A DNA stretch of 64,000 nucleotides from Cryptomeria japonica (GCF_030272615.1 NC_081409.1:207127190-207191189), one strand, 5' to 3'. Shown: positions 24,301 to 36,400, counted from the first letter of the stretch. The notes: generated from the sequence alone by a model not told the origin. Made by a program: numbers and translations.

Positions 24301-26690
24301 ATGTTTGTTGGTGGGGAAGATAAGGCCATTGGGAATGTAGAGGAGTGCGAGAATATGGTTGAGGATTATGGTGATAGTGAAAAAGAGGACGTCCGTAGCA
24401 ATTGCGAGGCTACAACTAAGGACAACGAAGGGCAGGGTGTTGATGGTCACAAACATGGACAACGAGGGGGTAGTATTGAGGTGTACTATTTATTATTATA
24501 TTTCATATCATCTCTATAATACTTTATTCCAATAAAATTGAATGTGATGTTTTGTTGTGTACGGTCTGTGTAGAAAAAGTCCAACCACAAAAGAGAATAT
24601 GTCGATGGCAGGTTGTTCTACTTTTGTCTCTTCAGCGAATGTTCATATAATGGAGACTATAGATTTGGGATCTGGGGAGGTTGAACCAATAAACACAGCC
24701 AATGCCGCATAGAGACAACACATAGATACATGAATAAGAAGGTGGGTGATGTTGAGTACCATATGACAGTACGGTACAATATGCAAATAAAGCGGGTCAT
24801 TGATCGGGTGTGCAGATATTATGGGATGGAAACATTTGATGAGCTTCCTGTCGAAGAGAAGGAAGAGATAAATGAAGCAATGCCAGTGTAAAATAGCAGT
24901 CCATTGAGGGAGGAGAGATTGAACAAGGTTTTACAGTTAATGGAAATAAAGAAACTTGGAAGAGAGGTAATTCCTAGTGATTGTTTTATTTTATACTTCA
25001 CTATAATGGATGTAATTTTCTAAAGTACGCATAATTAAGCTATCCTAGGCTGCTGGGCAGGTGGTTTGTAACAATGAAGGTGATATTAAAGTGAATATGG
25101 GATTGTATGCACTGCGTGCAACAAATGTGCGACTCAACGATCGTGCACCTTCTTTTTTGGGGAGGCAAAAGAAGACGAAGGCTGCCATGAGAAAAAGGCT
25201 GACTTCAGTTGAGGTCAAATATTTGTCATCAAAGGTGAATGTCTGTTCATATATGTGTTTTCATTGTATATTATTGTTTTTACTCCATAGGCTTCTACGT
25301 TGATTGTTCCATCCTTGTGATGTTAGGTTGATGTTGACGGGGTTAGTGGAGGGAGCCCGTAGTTGTATGGAGCTCTGGCTGACACTGTATGTAGTGGACC
25401 AGAAAAATCATTCCGCAAACCTCTGACGTCCATTTGGATGAAGTGACAAAAGGAGACGATGAAAAAAAAGTTGAGTGCACTCAGAGATGAGAAGAATGTA
25501 GGGCAGTCTCCTGATTTGGGGCAAACGTTGGAGGATACAAGTAAACATCAAAAGGTAATACAAGAAGTTTTACATGGCTAAACTAGTTGCAAAAGGAGTT
25601 ATAAATCTCTTGTTACTCACTTTTCCAAAAATTTTCCAAAAAAAAAGCCGTTGCTAAATTAGCCCATCTCGATCAAGGATCTCTAATGCTTGAAAAATCT
25701 CATGTTTTCAGATTTTGTGTTCTTGACAAGTAGTTTTGCAACCATTTTTCCCTCATATGGTTTCATATGGTTTAATTTTGTAGTTACACTCCTTTTGAAT
25801 GTGCGCTCTTTTGCAACATACTACTGTAGAAGGAAATGTTGATGGGAAGAAATGTTTCAAGGAAAACAACAGTGACTTTGCAACTGCAGACCACGATGGG
25901 GATGAAGGGGATAATGTGTGTCAGCCACCTATTTTGGTATTGTTCTATTGCATTTACATGAAGTGATTTAGTTACGCTGATGGCCATCTATACAAAAATT
26001 TTATTTACGTTAGCACCTGGATACGTTACTCATGCAACCAACCATGCAAGACGAGGAAGACTATATCGATGAAGATGGGCACACTCTTGCTGTTGGAGAT
26101 GAAGTGCACCCTCAACTTGATGGCAAATTTATTGGTAAAGGTATTGTTGATGACGTTGGGAGGGGTGTGTGATATCACAACAATCCGCTCCAACGAGGTT
26201 GTGCTAAAGTCTGAATCAAGGATGTCTTTGATGGCAATGCCTCACCGCCTTATCCACATTCCTTCGCCAAGTCATTATCAGACTCCCTTAAGTCGTGAGA
26301 GGTGTGGGATAGCAAAGACCTCATACGTGTCCCATCTATGGTAAGATTGCAAGATCATTTCTTCTTCTCTCTCATGCGACCATTTAACTTTTTCGAATGC
26401 AACAATATTGGTAGCAGTCATTTGATGTTGCTTTTATGTGGTAGGTTATAGTTGTCAAAAATATTGAGCCAGAAAATTAGGATATTAAATGCAATCCCCT
26501 AATTAGATAGACAAGTGTGAGGCTACGAATACTTGGCATCACTCCTCCTAAGTTACATAAGAACCTGAAGAAGCGTCAAGTCTTCTACTTTGGTGTCAAC
26601 TCCATTGCACAAAATAGGCAAAGGAGGCGATAGATTTTGTTGTGTCTGTCCCCCTTATGGGACTCAAAATAGAGGCTTGAAAGGTCAGAC
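24301..26690 (+). pseudogene. Decayed multi-exon gene of unknown function
   Basis: A frame starting at ATG 24301 runs to 24480, where GAG|GTGTAC is a good donor; the next acceptor (TGTGTAG, 24573) restores the same phase. Exon 2 (24574-24966) encodes HRYMNKKVGDVEYHMTVRYN and ends at GAG|GTAATT. Exon 3 (25049-25234) is fully open (NMGLYALRATNVRLNDRAPS) between CCTAG| and AAG|GTGAAT. Exon 4 starts at 25327 and ends at AAG|GTAATA near 25554. Later exons include GDEVHPQLDGKFIGKGIVDD (about 26090) with KDVFDGNASPPYPH, ending at ATG|GTAAGA (26340), and one behind TGGTAG at about 26444. In-frame stops are few and mostly explained by TGG to TGA/TAG or CGA to TGA. The set of compatible GT-AG junctions argues for a real former gene. 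The late domain vaguely recalls the segment of plant CACTA/Ptta ORFs with a conserved KGVV...D pattern, but I cannot name it. Confidence 0.5.
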
Positions 26691-27364
26691 AGTAGACAGT
26701 AATAATTATAGCCAGATACTCTAGTGGAAGAATACTTTTCATAAACCATTTGCACCCTATCTCAGCTGCTTAGATGTTGAAATTTGTTTAAACATTGTGT
26801 GTATCTGTGAACAATTATTTCTACATTTATTCTATGTTTGTGTGTACATGTGAATAATTATTTATGTATTTTTTCATTGTATGTGTGTATATTGTAATGC
26901 ATCCCAGGGGATATCGTGGTGCAGCATCCTAATCTACCTTGTCATATAATGTAACATAGCCTTTTTCTCAATTTATCGTACTTCACAAATTTCTCCGTGT
27001 TGCTATAATCTATTTTCATATATGTTACTGCCACGTTTTCCATGTCTCTTCTTTTGTCCAAGTGTATGCTGAATTTGTTTGTTGTAATTGTCGAACATGT
27101 CCTCTTTCCATTGTAAGTTATGATAGTTGAATAAAGTTTTCTTATTGACTATTTTTTAAACATACCATCTGAAATGAACTAATAATTTAAATGAACAATA
27201 TAAACACAAAATTATGAGACCAACACAAAAATTTCATGAAAAAGACGTTTAATGAGTCGATTGAAAACAACAGGTGGAGGAACAGTGAGTGATGGAGTTA
27301 GTTTCCGCAGTAGTGCATTCCTAATTGCAAGGTAACATGGCACCCACTGCCCCCTCCCCTCGAT

Positions 27365-27515
27365 AGCTATTTTGCATCCAAAATATTAAAATCGTACATC
27401 ATGTTATTGACCTTTTCGCGCATTATTGCCCATTTATTTTGTGTGTAAGTGTTGTGATTTTGCAAAATGTTAATAACATGATGTATGATTTTAAGATTTT
27501 GGAGGCAAAGTAGCT
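27365..27515. repeat. Foldback: two 47-bp inverted arms around a 57-bp loop
   Basis: 27365-27411 (AGCTATTTTGCATCCAAAAT onward) is the reverse complement of 27469-27515 with about five mismatches. The inner ends contain the CATCATGTTATTGAC word that is also the unit of the minisatellites near 30 kb. The structure could form a strong hairpin in DNA or RNA; it could be a MITE-like foldback or an intron structure of the neighbouring decayed genes. Confidence 0.8.
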
Positions 27516-27601
27516 GCAACCCCGATTGTTGGGCCATTGAGCATCACATCTTTAGTTTAGAATTATAGCTTCTCATTTTTAGACAAAAATGGAAGACAAA
27601 C

Positions 27602-28162
27602 TTGGCCATTTCATGTTCGTCTACACTTTTCTTTCATGCATCTTTCATTGTCTTTTACATTTTCTTTCTTTGTTGTCTACTAATATGCCTTCTTTTGTTA
27701 ATGTTTGTAGGGATGATAATGGGAAAAGCATGGGCAGGCAAAACAAAGGTCGTTGAAACACATCTTGAGGTGGATGGAAAGATTGCAAAGAGTTCACCCA
27801 AGCTTGGGGCCTTAGATGTTTGCACCTTTGATGGGAAAGGGAAGACGACAACAAAAGCAACACCCAAGCATGGGGCCTCCGATGTTCTCACTTCTCACGG
27901 TTTAGCGAAGATGACAACAAAAGAAACACCCCCCTTGCCAAAGTCGAAGGATCACCGAAGCCCTCATTGCATGGCTTATCTGAAGTTTGACGCCCTACAT
28001 GTACAACTGCTAATGGACAAGGTTCAAATTACCAAGGCTGAAAGTGAAAGGTTGAAGGAGAAGGTTATTGAATTGGAAAGGAGATGTAGTGAACTCACAA
28101 AGAATATCATGGATTTGACCGATAGGAATGTCGAGTTGGAGATGGAAGTGCATAAAAATTAG
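27602..28162 (+). pseudogene. ORF with Lys/Thr-rich repeats and a C-terminal coiled coil
   Basis: The frame is open for 186 codons. Its first 36 codons are hydrophobic (FYIFFLCCLLICLLLLMFVG), but GTTTGTAG|GG at 27711 is a strong acceptor, so that part may be intron and the exon may begin with MIMGKAWAGKTK. After this come two imperfect repeats of about 22 residues (SPKLGALDVCTFDGKGKTTT and TPKHGASDVLTSHGLAKMTT), then a typical heptad region (VQITKAESERLKEKVIELER to NVELEMEVHKN). Behind the stop at 28160, related helical sequence continues to about 28380 (HFNNMLDACETNIEHWKQRF). It may be the 3' part of the locus at 24301 or a separate gene. The family is not recognised. Confidence 0.4.
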
Positions 28163-28529
28163 ATGCCGATGGAGAAAGTGGAGGTAGCGCGTGAGGTGAT
28201 AATGATTTTTTTTATTTTTAGCTGACCACTTTAATAACATGTTGGATGCATGTGAGACAAACATTGAACACTGGAAACAAAGGTTCAAGGAGGCAGCTGC
28301 TCTGGCAAGCGATAAAGTTGATGAAAAGGGTGTGCCTCTTGTTACCGCGAGGAGTGGGGGACTAAATTTTTTTATTAATTAGTTGTTGTTTGCCTTCATA
28401 AGAGGCTTGTTCTACTATAAAACTTTTCTAGATTATATGGCTGGATTCTCTTCAATAAGACGTCAGAAATGATGCAGACTATTTGCCAAAAAATAAAAAG
28501 ACATTTTGAATTGATATGGGTATGCTATT

Positions 28530-28905
28530 TTTCAATGAATCCCATGTTTATTGTATCATGTATGGTTATTCTACGTAAATCACATTGAAGTTAATTTAAA
28601 CAAATTGAATGGTTATTTTCAACATAACAAATTGATTTCATTTAAACATATTCAACGGTAATTTTGAATAAATCAGATTGAGTTCTTTTGAACACCTTAA
28701 TTGGTTTTCTGTATGCTTATTTTCAATAAAATAGATTGTTTTGATTTGAAAATTTTCAATTGTTGTTAAAAATAAATATGATAGATTATATTTACACATC
28801 TTTACTAGTTACAAATCTGATTGAGTTCATTTAAGCACCTTGAATGGTTACAATATTCAATGCATCAGATTGAGTTGATTTATACATTTTGAATGTTTTA
28901 TCGTA
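28530..28905. repeat. Degenerate tandem repeat, about 46 bp, 7-8 units
   Basis: Units beginning AATAAATCAGATTGAG or a variant start near 28575, 28623, 28667, 28726, 28770, 28809 and 28858, followed each time by TTTAAACA...TTGAATGGTTA-like text. Spacing ranges from 39 to 59 bases. Confidence 0.65.
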
Positions 28906-29605
28906 TTCAGAGAATTTAAACATCTTTCATGGATATTTTTATTGCCTTTTTATATTACATCATGATGCAGAGCATCCACACACAATGATCATCTAACACA
29001 CACGTTGACACCAAACCCTCTCAACACCGCCCTTTCTCTGACTAAGAGACATAACAATCATCAAATCTCTTCAAACCCACATGCAATATGTTTGTAACAC
29101 CCCTACAATTTTAAGACAATGATAGAACACAACACAATACAGGTTTGTGCCCATTGGTGGGCTTATTAGCAAAAAAACATGAAAGATACAGTTTTATACG
29201 TTGTTGTTCACCCTGGATCAGGGTTTTAATAGTTTTGACAAAAAATGTTAGATCTCCTTCAATTTAAAACCAAATCATAGGAAACGAATAGGAAATGACA
29301 AAAAACTCTTCAATGTATCATTCCAAATTGATTTGCACAACAAAAGAATGAGGAATCAATATGATCTGAAGGCTGAGATCAAATTATTACAAGGGAACAA
29401 GAAGGAAAGTGCATAAATGTTTGTGTTTTCTATTGATTGCTCTTCAATACAATAAAAATATTTCAACAACTCTTCATGGCCGACCATCCAAGGTCTATTT
29501 AAGCCTTTTTATGGCAGGTATAGCTTCCCTTAACCACTTTTCAAACCAAATGTACGTTGAAGACCAAACTTGACAACTTTTGACAACTTTCATATGACAA
29601 CTTTG
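28906..29605. other. No gene recognised
   Basis: Ordinary AT-rich DNA. TCTATTTAAGCC at about 29501 could be a TATA-like box, as in LTR promoters, but there is nothing else to support an element boundary. Confidence 0.35.
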
Positions 29606-29760
29606 AGACATAATTGACATGTCATGTTATTGAGTCGTCGAGTTGCTGACACGTCATGTTATTGACTCGTTGAATTATTGACATGTCTTGTTATTGACTC
29701 GTCATGTTATTGACACATCATGTTATTGACCCGTTATGTTATTGACTCATCATGTTATTT
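29606..29760. repeat. 16-bp minisatellite, first array
   Basis: About nine units of the type GACACGTCATGTTATT, with variants such as GACTCGTTGAATTATT and GACCCGTTATGTTATT. The period is 16. The array stops at TTATTTGGGTCAATATTTAC. Confidence 0.85.
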
Positions 29761-29914
29761 GGGTCAATATTTACTTCTTCCCCTAGAGCTGCATTTCTTA
29801 GTTTTTCTTTAAGCCAAAAAGACTTAAACTCCGAAGAATTCACATAATTGTCATCTCTACTTTGTTACGTCATGTCAGTCACCACATGGGAAAATAAAGG
29901 CTCTGAAATCACCA

Positions 29915-30770
29915 TGTTTCCTTATCTCGGGCGTCACTTTTCACCTTTTCTGATTGCTCCGAGATAACTTTTCATCATTTCTGGATTTTCTTCTTATCTC
30001 AGGCCCCTCTTCTCTATCTATCACATCCTTTCGGGATAAGAATTACTTTGGAAATCACTGTTCTTTTATCCCAGAGCATTGCTTTCATCTTTGTCACTTA
30101 TACTTACTGAACACTATGCCCTTCATCCCCTAGGATAACTCTCGCCTTGTCTTTCTTAGTTATTTTTACCCTAGAGCCTCAATAGCCCCCCGGGATAAGA
30201 TTTCCTTTGTATTTCCTTCGCTTCCTTATCCCACGCCATTTTCTTTTAGTCTTCGTGACCTTCTGGGATAAGATTTTCTCTATTTATTATTCCTTTTCCT
30301 TATCCTGGACATCAACATATTGAAGCTAACTTCGTGTATATTTTCTTCCTCTAGGATAATTCTTTGCTTAGATTTCCTTTTTACCATTATCCAGGGATCA
30401 TTTAAAATACTTCGCTACTCGATCTGGGGTATTTTCCTTCGTGCCAACGGCTTTATATTTTTATCTTGGGCTTTCTTTCCCTTTTCTTTGAACCCCATGG
30501 GATAACCCTTTCCTATGTATTTTCTTATCCCGGAGCACAGTCTTTGACTTTGAAAAGCCGCCTGGGGCAAGGAAAGCATTCCTTGTTCCTTTGTAAAATT
30601 ATCTCGGGGCCTATGGGGACTAGCTAGAGACTTCCTTGGGGCAACTTTCCTTCTTCGTGATCCCTCAGTAAGATTTATCTCAGATGACCTTTGGATGTCG
30701 TTCTTTGCTCCCCGAGATAATGTTTCCTTCTCTGCTCCACTATTTTCTTATCTCGGGCAGAGACCCTTAT
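29915..30770. repeat. 73-bp degenerate minisatellite with paired TTATCCCGG / CCGGGATAA motifs
   Basis: The motif TTATC(T/C)C(G/A)GG recurs at about 29922, 29994, 30066, 30235, 30298, 30386, 30460, 30522, 30600, 30676 and 30748, and its complement GGGATAA at about 29961, 30034, 30133, 30194, 30267, 30354, 30501 and 30714 (as GGGCAA at 30575 and 30638). Most spacings are 61-78 bases or twice that. Each unit thus has a left motif and, about 35 bases later, its inverted partner, with T-rich filler between. About eleven units are present. Confidence 0.75.
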
Positions 30771-31047
30771 GCCACGTCATGTTATTGGCTTGTCATGTTA
30801 TTGACACATCATGTTATTGACCTTCCATGTTATTGACTCACCATGTTATTGACACGTCATGTCATTGACTCGTCATGTTATTGACTTGTCATGTTATTGA
30901 CTTGTCATGTTATTGACTCGTCATGTTATTGACTCGTCGAGTTATTGACACGCATGTTATTGACACGTCATGTTATTGACCCATCATGTTATTGACTCAT
31001 CATGCTATTGACTCGTCGAGTTATTGACACATCATGTTATTGACTCG
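30771..31047. repeat. 16-bp minisatellite, second array
   Basis: About seventeen units of GACTCGTCATGTTATT and variants, the same family as 29606-29760. Variants with TCGTCGAGTTATT occur in both arrays, so both come from one ancestral array. The CACTA element begins four bases after the last unit. Confidence 0.9.
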
Positions 31048-31051
31048 TTAT

Positions 31052-31270
31052 CACTAGTAGAAATATGACAAATAAATGACTATGTGACCCAAAATGTTTA
31101 GTCACGAGAAGTAAAAATGACCAAATTTTAGTCATTTTTTACAACAAAGCTATAAATGACTAGATAAATGACTAATTTGGTCATCGGGTGAGATCACACA
31201 AATAAAAATGACTAACTAAATGACTAATTTGATAGATGATAGAGAAATAACTAAATAAATGACTAGATAA
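31052..31270 (+). repeat. CACTA terminus and subterminal repeats
   Basis: CACTAGTAGAAA is followed by about nine copies of AAATGACTA or its complement TAGTCATTT in both orientations (for example at 31072, 31130, 31157, 31168, 31206, 31219 and 31256). In En/Spm elements such subterminal motifs bind the tnpA protein. Confidence 0.8.
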
Positions 31271-31619
31271 TTGTCTAGATCTTCTCTTAAAGAAATTAGG
31301 TACTTGTGGAAATGATATAAAAAATTGATCCTAATATTTTTGTTTGTAAATTATTTATTATTTCAATATTGTTTTTATTTATAAATAATAAATTATTTTA
31401 TTAGCAGATTTATTATATTATATTTTTTATTTCTATTAAAAATATAATAAGAATAAAAGTATAATAATTTCACTTGGATTTAAAATAATTTTTGAAGACA
31501 AAATAAATATTTTACCTTAAATATTAAAATTATTCTTTATATTATCTTAAATTAAAAATTAAAAATATTCTAATTATATATATGTATATATATATTCTAA
31601 TAAATATATATGTATATAT
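31271..31619. other. AT-rich stretch between CACTA end and LINE
   Basis: Very AT-rich, with ATATATGTATATAT runs just before the LINE. No gene was seen. Confidence 0.5.
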
Positions 31620-31650
31620 GTTTGTTAGAATAGGCTAAGTTTAAGAAGCT

Positions 31651-33344
31651 ATGGAGGAGCGTAGGAGGAAGCTAGGGTTTTCAGATGGAGGTGCTGCTCG
31701 ATCGCGAGGATGGGAACATGATCATGGATAGAGGGTGAACTAGCAGTCATGGTGTCCACCGCGTTCAAATCAGTGGCATGGGCAAGAGATGAAGGGAGGT
31801 TTTTAGTTGGGGGAATAACCGATTTCCTTTTGAGCAAGATAAATCCAAATGAGGCCATTCAAGGTATCTGAACTTTCCGAAATGGAGCAAGCAACAGTCG
31901 GAGGAAAGGCCGAGGAAGAAATTCTAGGTACCCCCAAAAGACCTTTCCCTAGGTGGGATATCGACAACGTCTGAGAAGTGGACGGTCAATATTTGCATTG
32001 ATTCAAAGGCTTGGAAGGAATTGGTACAAATCTTGTGCGACATGGCTTTCTTCATGAAGTGGGAAGGTGATTGGCCAGCTTTCCCCAAAGTGAGAAACTG
32101 GGTCAATGAAGAATGGGGGAACCACTTCGAGATAAAAACTCTAACTAATGGGTTTTTTCTTATCATTGTCAGGTCGACTGAGGAGAAGTTTTCACTGATG
32201 GACTCGGGGCCATTTTTGATGTCGGGAGTTGGTTTTTTTTATCAAGGATTAGACCCCTAATTTTGACCCAAGACAAGCCACCATTGAGGAAATTCCTATT
32301 TGGATAAGATTGTACAATCTCCCACATGAATACTGGAAGGAGGAATTTTTCAAGAGTATAGGTGAGAAAATAGGGAGATTCATCAAGTTGGATGAAGCGG
32401 TTGATAAACTTAGTTCATGCATGTATTCCCGAATCTGTGTTATGTGGAAGCCTCATCCAGGGCTCCCAAAGGTTGTTGAGATTAGTTCTCCAGAGGGTGT
32501 ATGGAGACAAGATATAGAAATAGAAGAAATCATGGTCAAACGTAAGTCCTGTAAAGAATGGGGTCATGAGGACCGGGATTGTTTGTTTGGGCATTAGGGG
32601 AAAGGAAGGGCAGATCGTGCTTTGGAGGAGTAACTTTTAGCAGGTTTGGAAGCAGACCAGAGCTTGGGAACTCAGAAGACCAATTTGAGTTTTGTTCCGG
32701 AGGTCGTAAGGGATGAGGTTCTTCGCCACAACCCAGACATGCAAGAAGGGATGGAAGCACCACTAGACTCTTGCCCTGGTCAGGTTATGATGTAGAAGGC
32801 CACTAGCTTGGATGGAGTAAAGTCTGTTGAGATGACGTCGAGTGGAGTGGGTGAGCTGGCTATTAAGCTTCTTTAGGTTCAAGGAGATTGTCTGGGTGAG
32901 GAGAAAGAGGGTCAAGTTTTTATGGGAAATGGTGGGGGAGTTGGTTCTCATGTAGAAGGGAAGCTAATGGAGGTTGCGATTGGGCCCGTGTTAAAGGATC
33001 GTGCATTCGGTGGGGGTTATCCAACATAGCATAGGTTCTACAACACCTCGGCGGATGGGTTGAAGGGACAGGGGATGGGTTTAAATGCAAAGTCCCTAGT
33101 AGTTTCAGAGGATTTGACTGAGAGTGTGGATGGTAAAGCAATCAGTTTTAAGGACATCCACATGTCCCCAGGCAAGGTGAACGGATTATCAGTAGAGCTG
33201 GAGTCTGAGGAGGAGGAAGGATTTAGAGATGATTCTCTGGGGCTGTTGGTAGAAATTGGGGAGACAGAGGTTAGGACTATCAAACAGACTAAAATAAACC
33301 CCTCTAAGTCTAAATGGAACTTGAGAGGAAGGAAGAAGAGGTAG
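31651..33344 (+). pseudogene. LINE ORF1 (DUF4283 domain, decayed CCHC knuckle)
   Basis: The N-terminal part is broken; candidate starts are 31651 and 31749 (MVSTAFKSVAWARDEGRF, then DFLLSKINPNEA). From 31976 the text VNICIDSKAWKELVQ leads into a DUF4283-type domain (WPAFPKVRNWVNEEWG, GFFLIIVRSTEEKFSLMDSG). After two stops and a frameshift at about 32265-32300 it continues IWIRLYNLPHEYWKEEF and AVDKLSSCMYSRICV. A knuckle remnant KSCKEWGHEDRDC at about 32548-32586 lacks the first Cys. A long acidic linker follows, with several stops, and the last open piece is 33060-33344. Plant L1 ORF1 proteins bind the element RNA; this copy is not functional. Confidence 0.8.
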
Positions 33345-33427
33345 AAGTTTCTCGAGGAAGCAGGCAACATGAAGGGACAGACACGACTTCTAAGATCTGT
33401 GAGAGACTTATTCTCTCCTGGGCAGAA

Positions 33428-36400
33428 ATGAATTTCCTAACCTGGATTGTCAGGGGCTGCAATGCCCCTGACAAGCGACATTTGATCAAAAGAGGTTTTG
33501 ATCAGGCCAAGCCAGAAGTTATTTGTATTCAGGAGACTAAGTTGGGTCGTGAAGCAGCTGCTTGTATTTTTGGGGTAAGGCAGAGATGGTCTAGACACTT
33601 TGTGGATTCAGATGGGGCATCAGGTGGGCTGGGCATTCCGTGGAATCCATTGGCTATTCAAGTGGATGTTGTCTCAAGTTCTAAGAATTGGCAGGTGGTT
33701 AAGGTGATTTCGAAGACTATGAATTTCTCTTGTTTTCTTTTTAATGTTTATGGGCTAACTTTGGCTATAGATAAGTGCAGATTATGGGAGGATATCTCTA
33801 AGCGTCTAGAGGAAGTGAGGCCGTCTTTAGCATTTGTTGCTGGAGATTTCAATGCCACCCTTTCTTCCTCTGAGAAGCGTCGAGGGGTGAGGAGGTTGAG
33901 TCGGTTGCAATCAGACTTCCAATCTTTTGTTAATGGGAATGCTCTATTTGAAGTGGCAGCTAAATGTGGGAATTATACATGGACTAATAGACCTAGAGGC
34001 TTTTCCAATATTGCTGAGAAAATTGATAAATTCTTCCTTGCAGGGGATTGGAATTTAGCCCCTTTGGTTTTTTAGGCTGAGGTTTTAGCCATTTTAGGAT
34101 CAGATCATTTTCTGGTCTCCTTGTTTGTGTAGAAAGATGAAGTTCCAATTTGATGTCCCTTCAAGGTGGAAAAGATGTGGATTAGGGAACCGAGTTTTAA
34201 AGAGCGTGTAGTTGGGTGGTGGAAGGGTTCTTGGCCTATCAGTTTTTCAAAAAGCTTATTTTTGTGAAACAAAAATTAAAATCTTGGAATAGGGAGGTGT
34301 TTGGTAATATCTTTGATGAAAAGAGAAGGCTTGAAGGAGATTTGGGGGCTTTGAACGCGAAAGTCATGGCAGAAGGAATGGATGAAGTGGACTTCCTCAT
34401 AGAGAAAGATCTTCTTAGTAAATATGGAGAAGTTTTGCAGAGGGAGCAGATTTATTGGAAACAAAAGTCGCGAGAAAATTGGCTGAAAGCAGGTGACAGA
34501 AACATGAAATTCTTCCATAGTTCGGTGAAAGCAAGGAAAAGTCTTCACATAATTCTTTCCTTGTGGCTTGCGGATGGAATGATCACTGAAGACCTGGACC
34601 ACATAGGTAAAGAGGCTGTTAACTTCTTCAAAAATTTGTGGAGGAGAAGTGGGATTGCTCAATCGGGCTTGCAGACTGAGCTTCTGGAGTTAATCCCTCC
34701 CTTAGTTTCGAGGGAGGACAACATCATGCTTGAGGAGCCTGTTTCACTAAAGGAAGTCAAATTTGCCATTTTTGGGTTAGGTGGGGAGAAAGCACCAGGA
34801 CCAGATGGGTTTCAGGATTTCTTTTTTCAGTTCTTTTGGGATGAGCTTGGTGAGGATTTGCTAGCTGTGGTTGAAGAGTCTAGGTCCAGAGGCTTTGTTT
34901 TGAAGGAATTCAATTGCACTTTAGTGGTTCTTATTCCTAAGAAGGCCAAGCTAGATGGGATGGAGGAGTTTTGTCCTATTTCACTGTGCAACACCATTTA
35001 CAAAATCATCACAAAAGTTACTGCTAACAGGCTCAAGTTAATTCTTGATAAGCTGATCTCTTGTGAACAAAGTGGTTTTACTCCTGGAAGTAATATTGTG
35101 GATGGGGTGATTGTGGCCCATGAAGCTATTCACACGGAAATGAAGGGTAGACAGAGGAGAATGATCCTGAAGCTTGACATTTGAAAAACCTATGATGGGG
35201 TGGATAGGTCTTTCCTTGTGGTTGTGTTGGAAAGATTTGGTTTTGATAACTCTTGGATTAAGTGGATTTCTAGTATGATTATGCAATTCTCAGCCTCGGT
35301 TTTAGTCAATGGCAGCCCTCAAGGCTTCCTTTTGACATCTAGGGGTATTCGGCAAGGGGATCCAATATCCCCCTTTCTCTTTATCTTGATGGCTAAAGTT
35401 CTTGGACGGTCGATTGCTCACAAGAGAGCTCAAGGGTTGTGGAAGGGTATTGAGATTGCCTAAGGGGTGGACTCCACAACTCATTCTTAGTTTGCTGATG
35501 ACACTTGTATTTTTGGTGTTGCTTCTATGCACGAGGCTTCGGTTATGAAGAAAGGTTTGGATCGATTTACTTGGGCCACTGGTTAGGAAATAAACTGGCT
35601 CAAATCAGAGATCTTTTTCTTCCATACGGAATGTTGGTTTTAGAGAGCTATTGCTAGATTGTTTGGGATTAAGATTGGACAGCTACCTAGTAAGTTCCTT
35701 GGTATGCTGCTCTTTGCTGGAGCAGGTAAGATGGACATTTGGAAAGGGTTGCTAGATGGTTGTAAAGCTAAGATGGAGGGCTGGAAAAGTAAGTGGCTTT
35801 CTTTGGCTGGTCACATTCTAATGCTGAAGTCAGTTGTATCGGCTATGCCAATTTTCCCAATGGCTTGTTTTCAATTCCCAGGCTCGATCATCAAGAGTAT
35901 GCAATAGAAGATGAGAAATTTTTTGTGGAATGGAAATCAGGAACAGGATAAAGTTCCGCTCATGGCATGGGACAGAGTTTGTAAACCCAAAGGTTGGGTA
36001 GGGTTGGGGCTCCATGATTGGAGGCTTATTAATTAGGCCATGGGGGCTAAGTTGGTATGGAAAATCTATAGTAAACCGGAGTAGAGATGGGTCAGAATTC
36101 TACAAGCTAAATATTTGGATAGTAGGGAAAAGGAAAGGATTCTTACAGTAAGAGATCCCCCGAGAGGGTCGGCTTTGTGGAACTTTTTGGTGAGTTGTAG
36201 GAGCCTGATCACAAATCACCTTTCTTGGCGTATTGGTGATAGGCGTAAGGTGAACTTTTGGTAGGACTCCTGGGATGGTCATCCAACATTGGAGTCCCAG
36301 GCCCCCCAACAAATAGTTTTAAAGACTTGTCAAGTTTGGGGCTCAAAGGTGAGTGATTTTTTGTCGCAAGATATGCCCTTGTTGGGATAGAGATGGAGAT

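Noticed and set aside
29606-31047. Possible CRISPR-like array
   Set aside because: The 16-bp units are directly adjacent without unique spacers, and the genome is clearly eukaryotic; this is a minisatellite.
34276-34662. 128-codon minus-strand frame in the LINE
   Set aside because: It lies opposite the well-recognised ORF2 frame and is its shadow.
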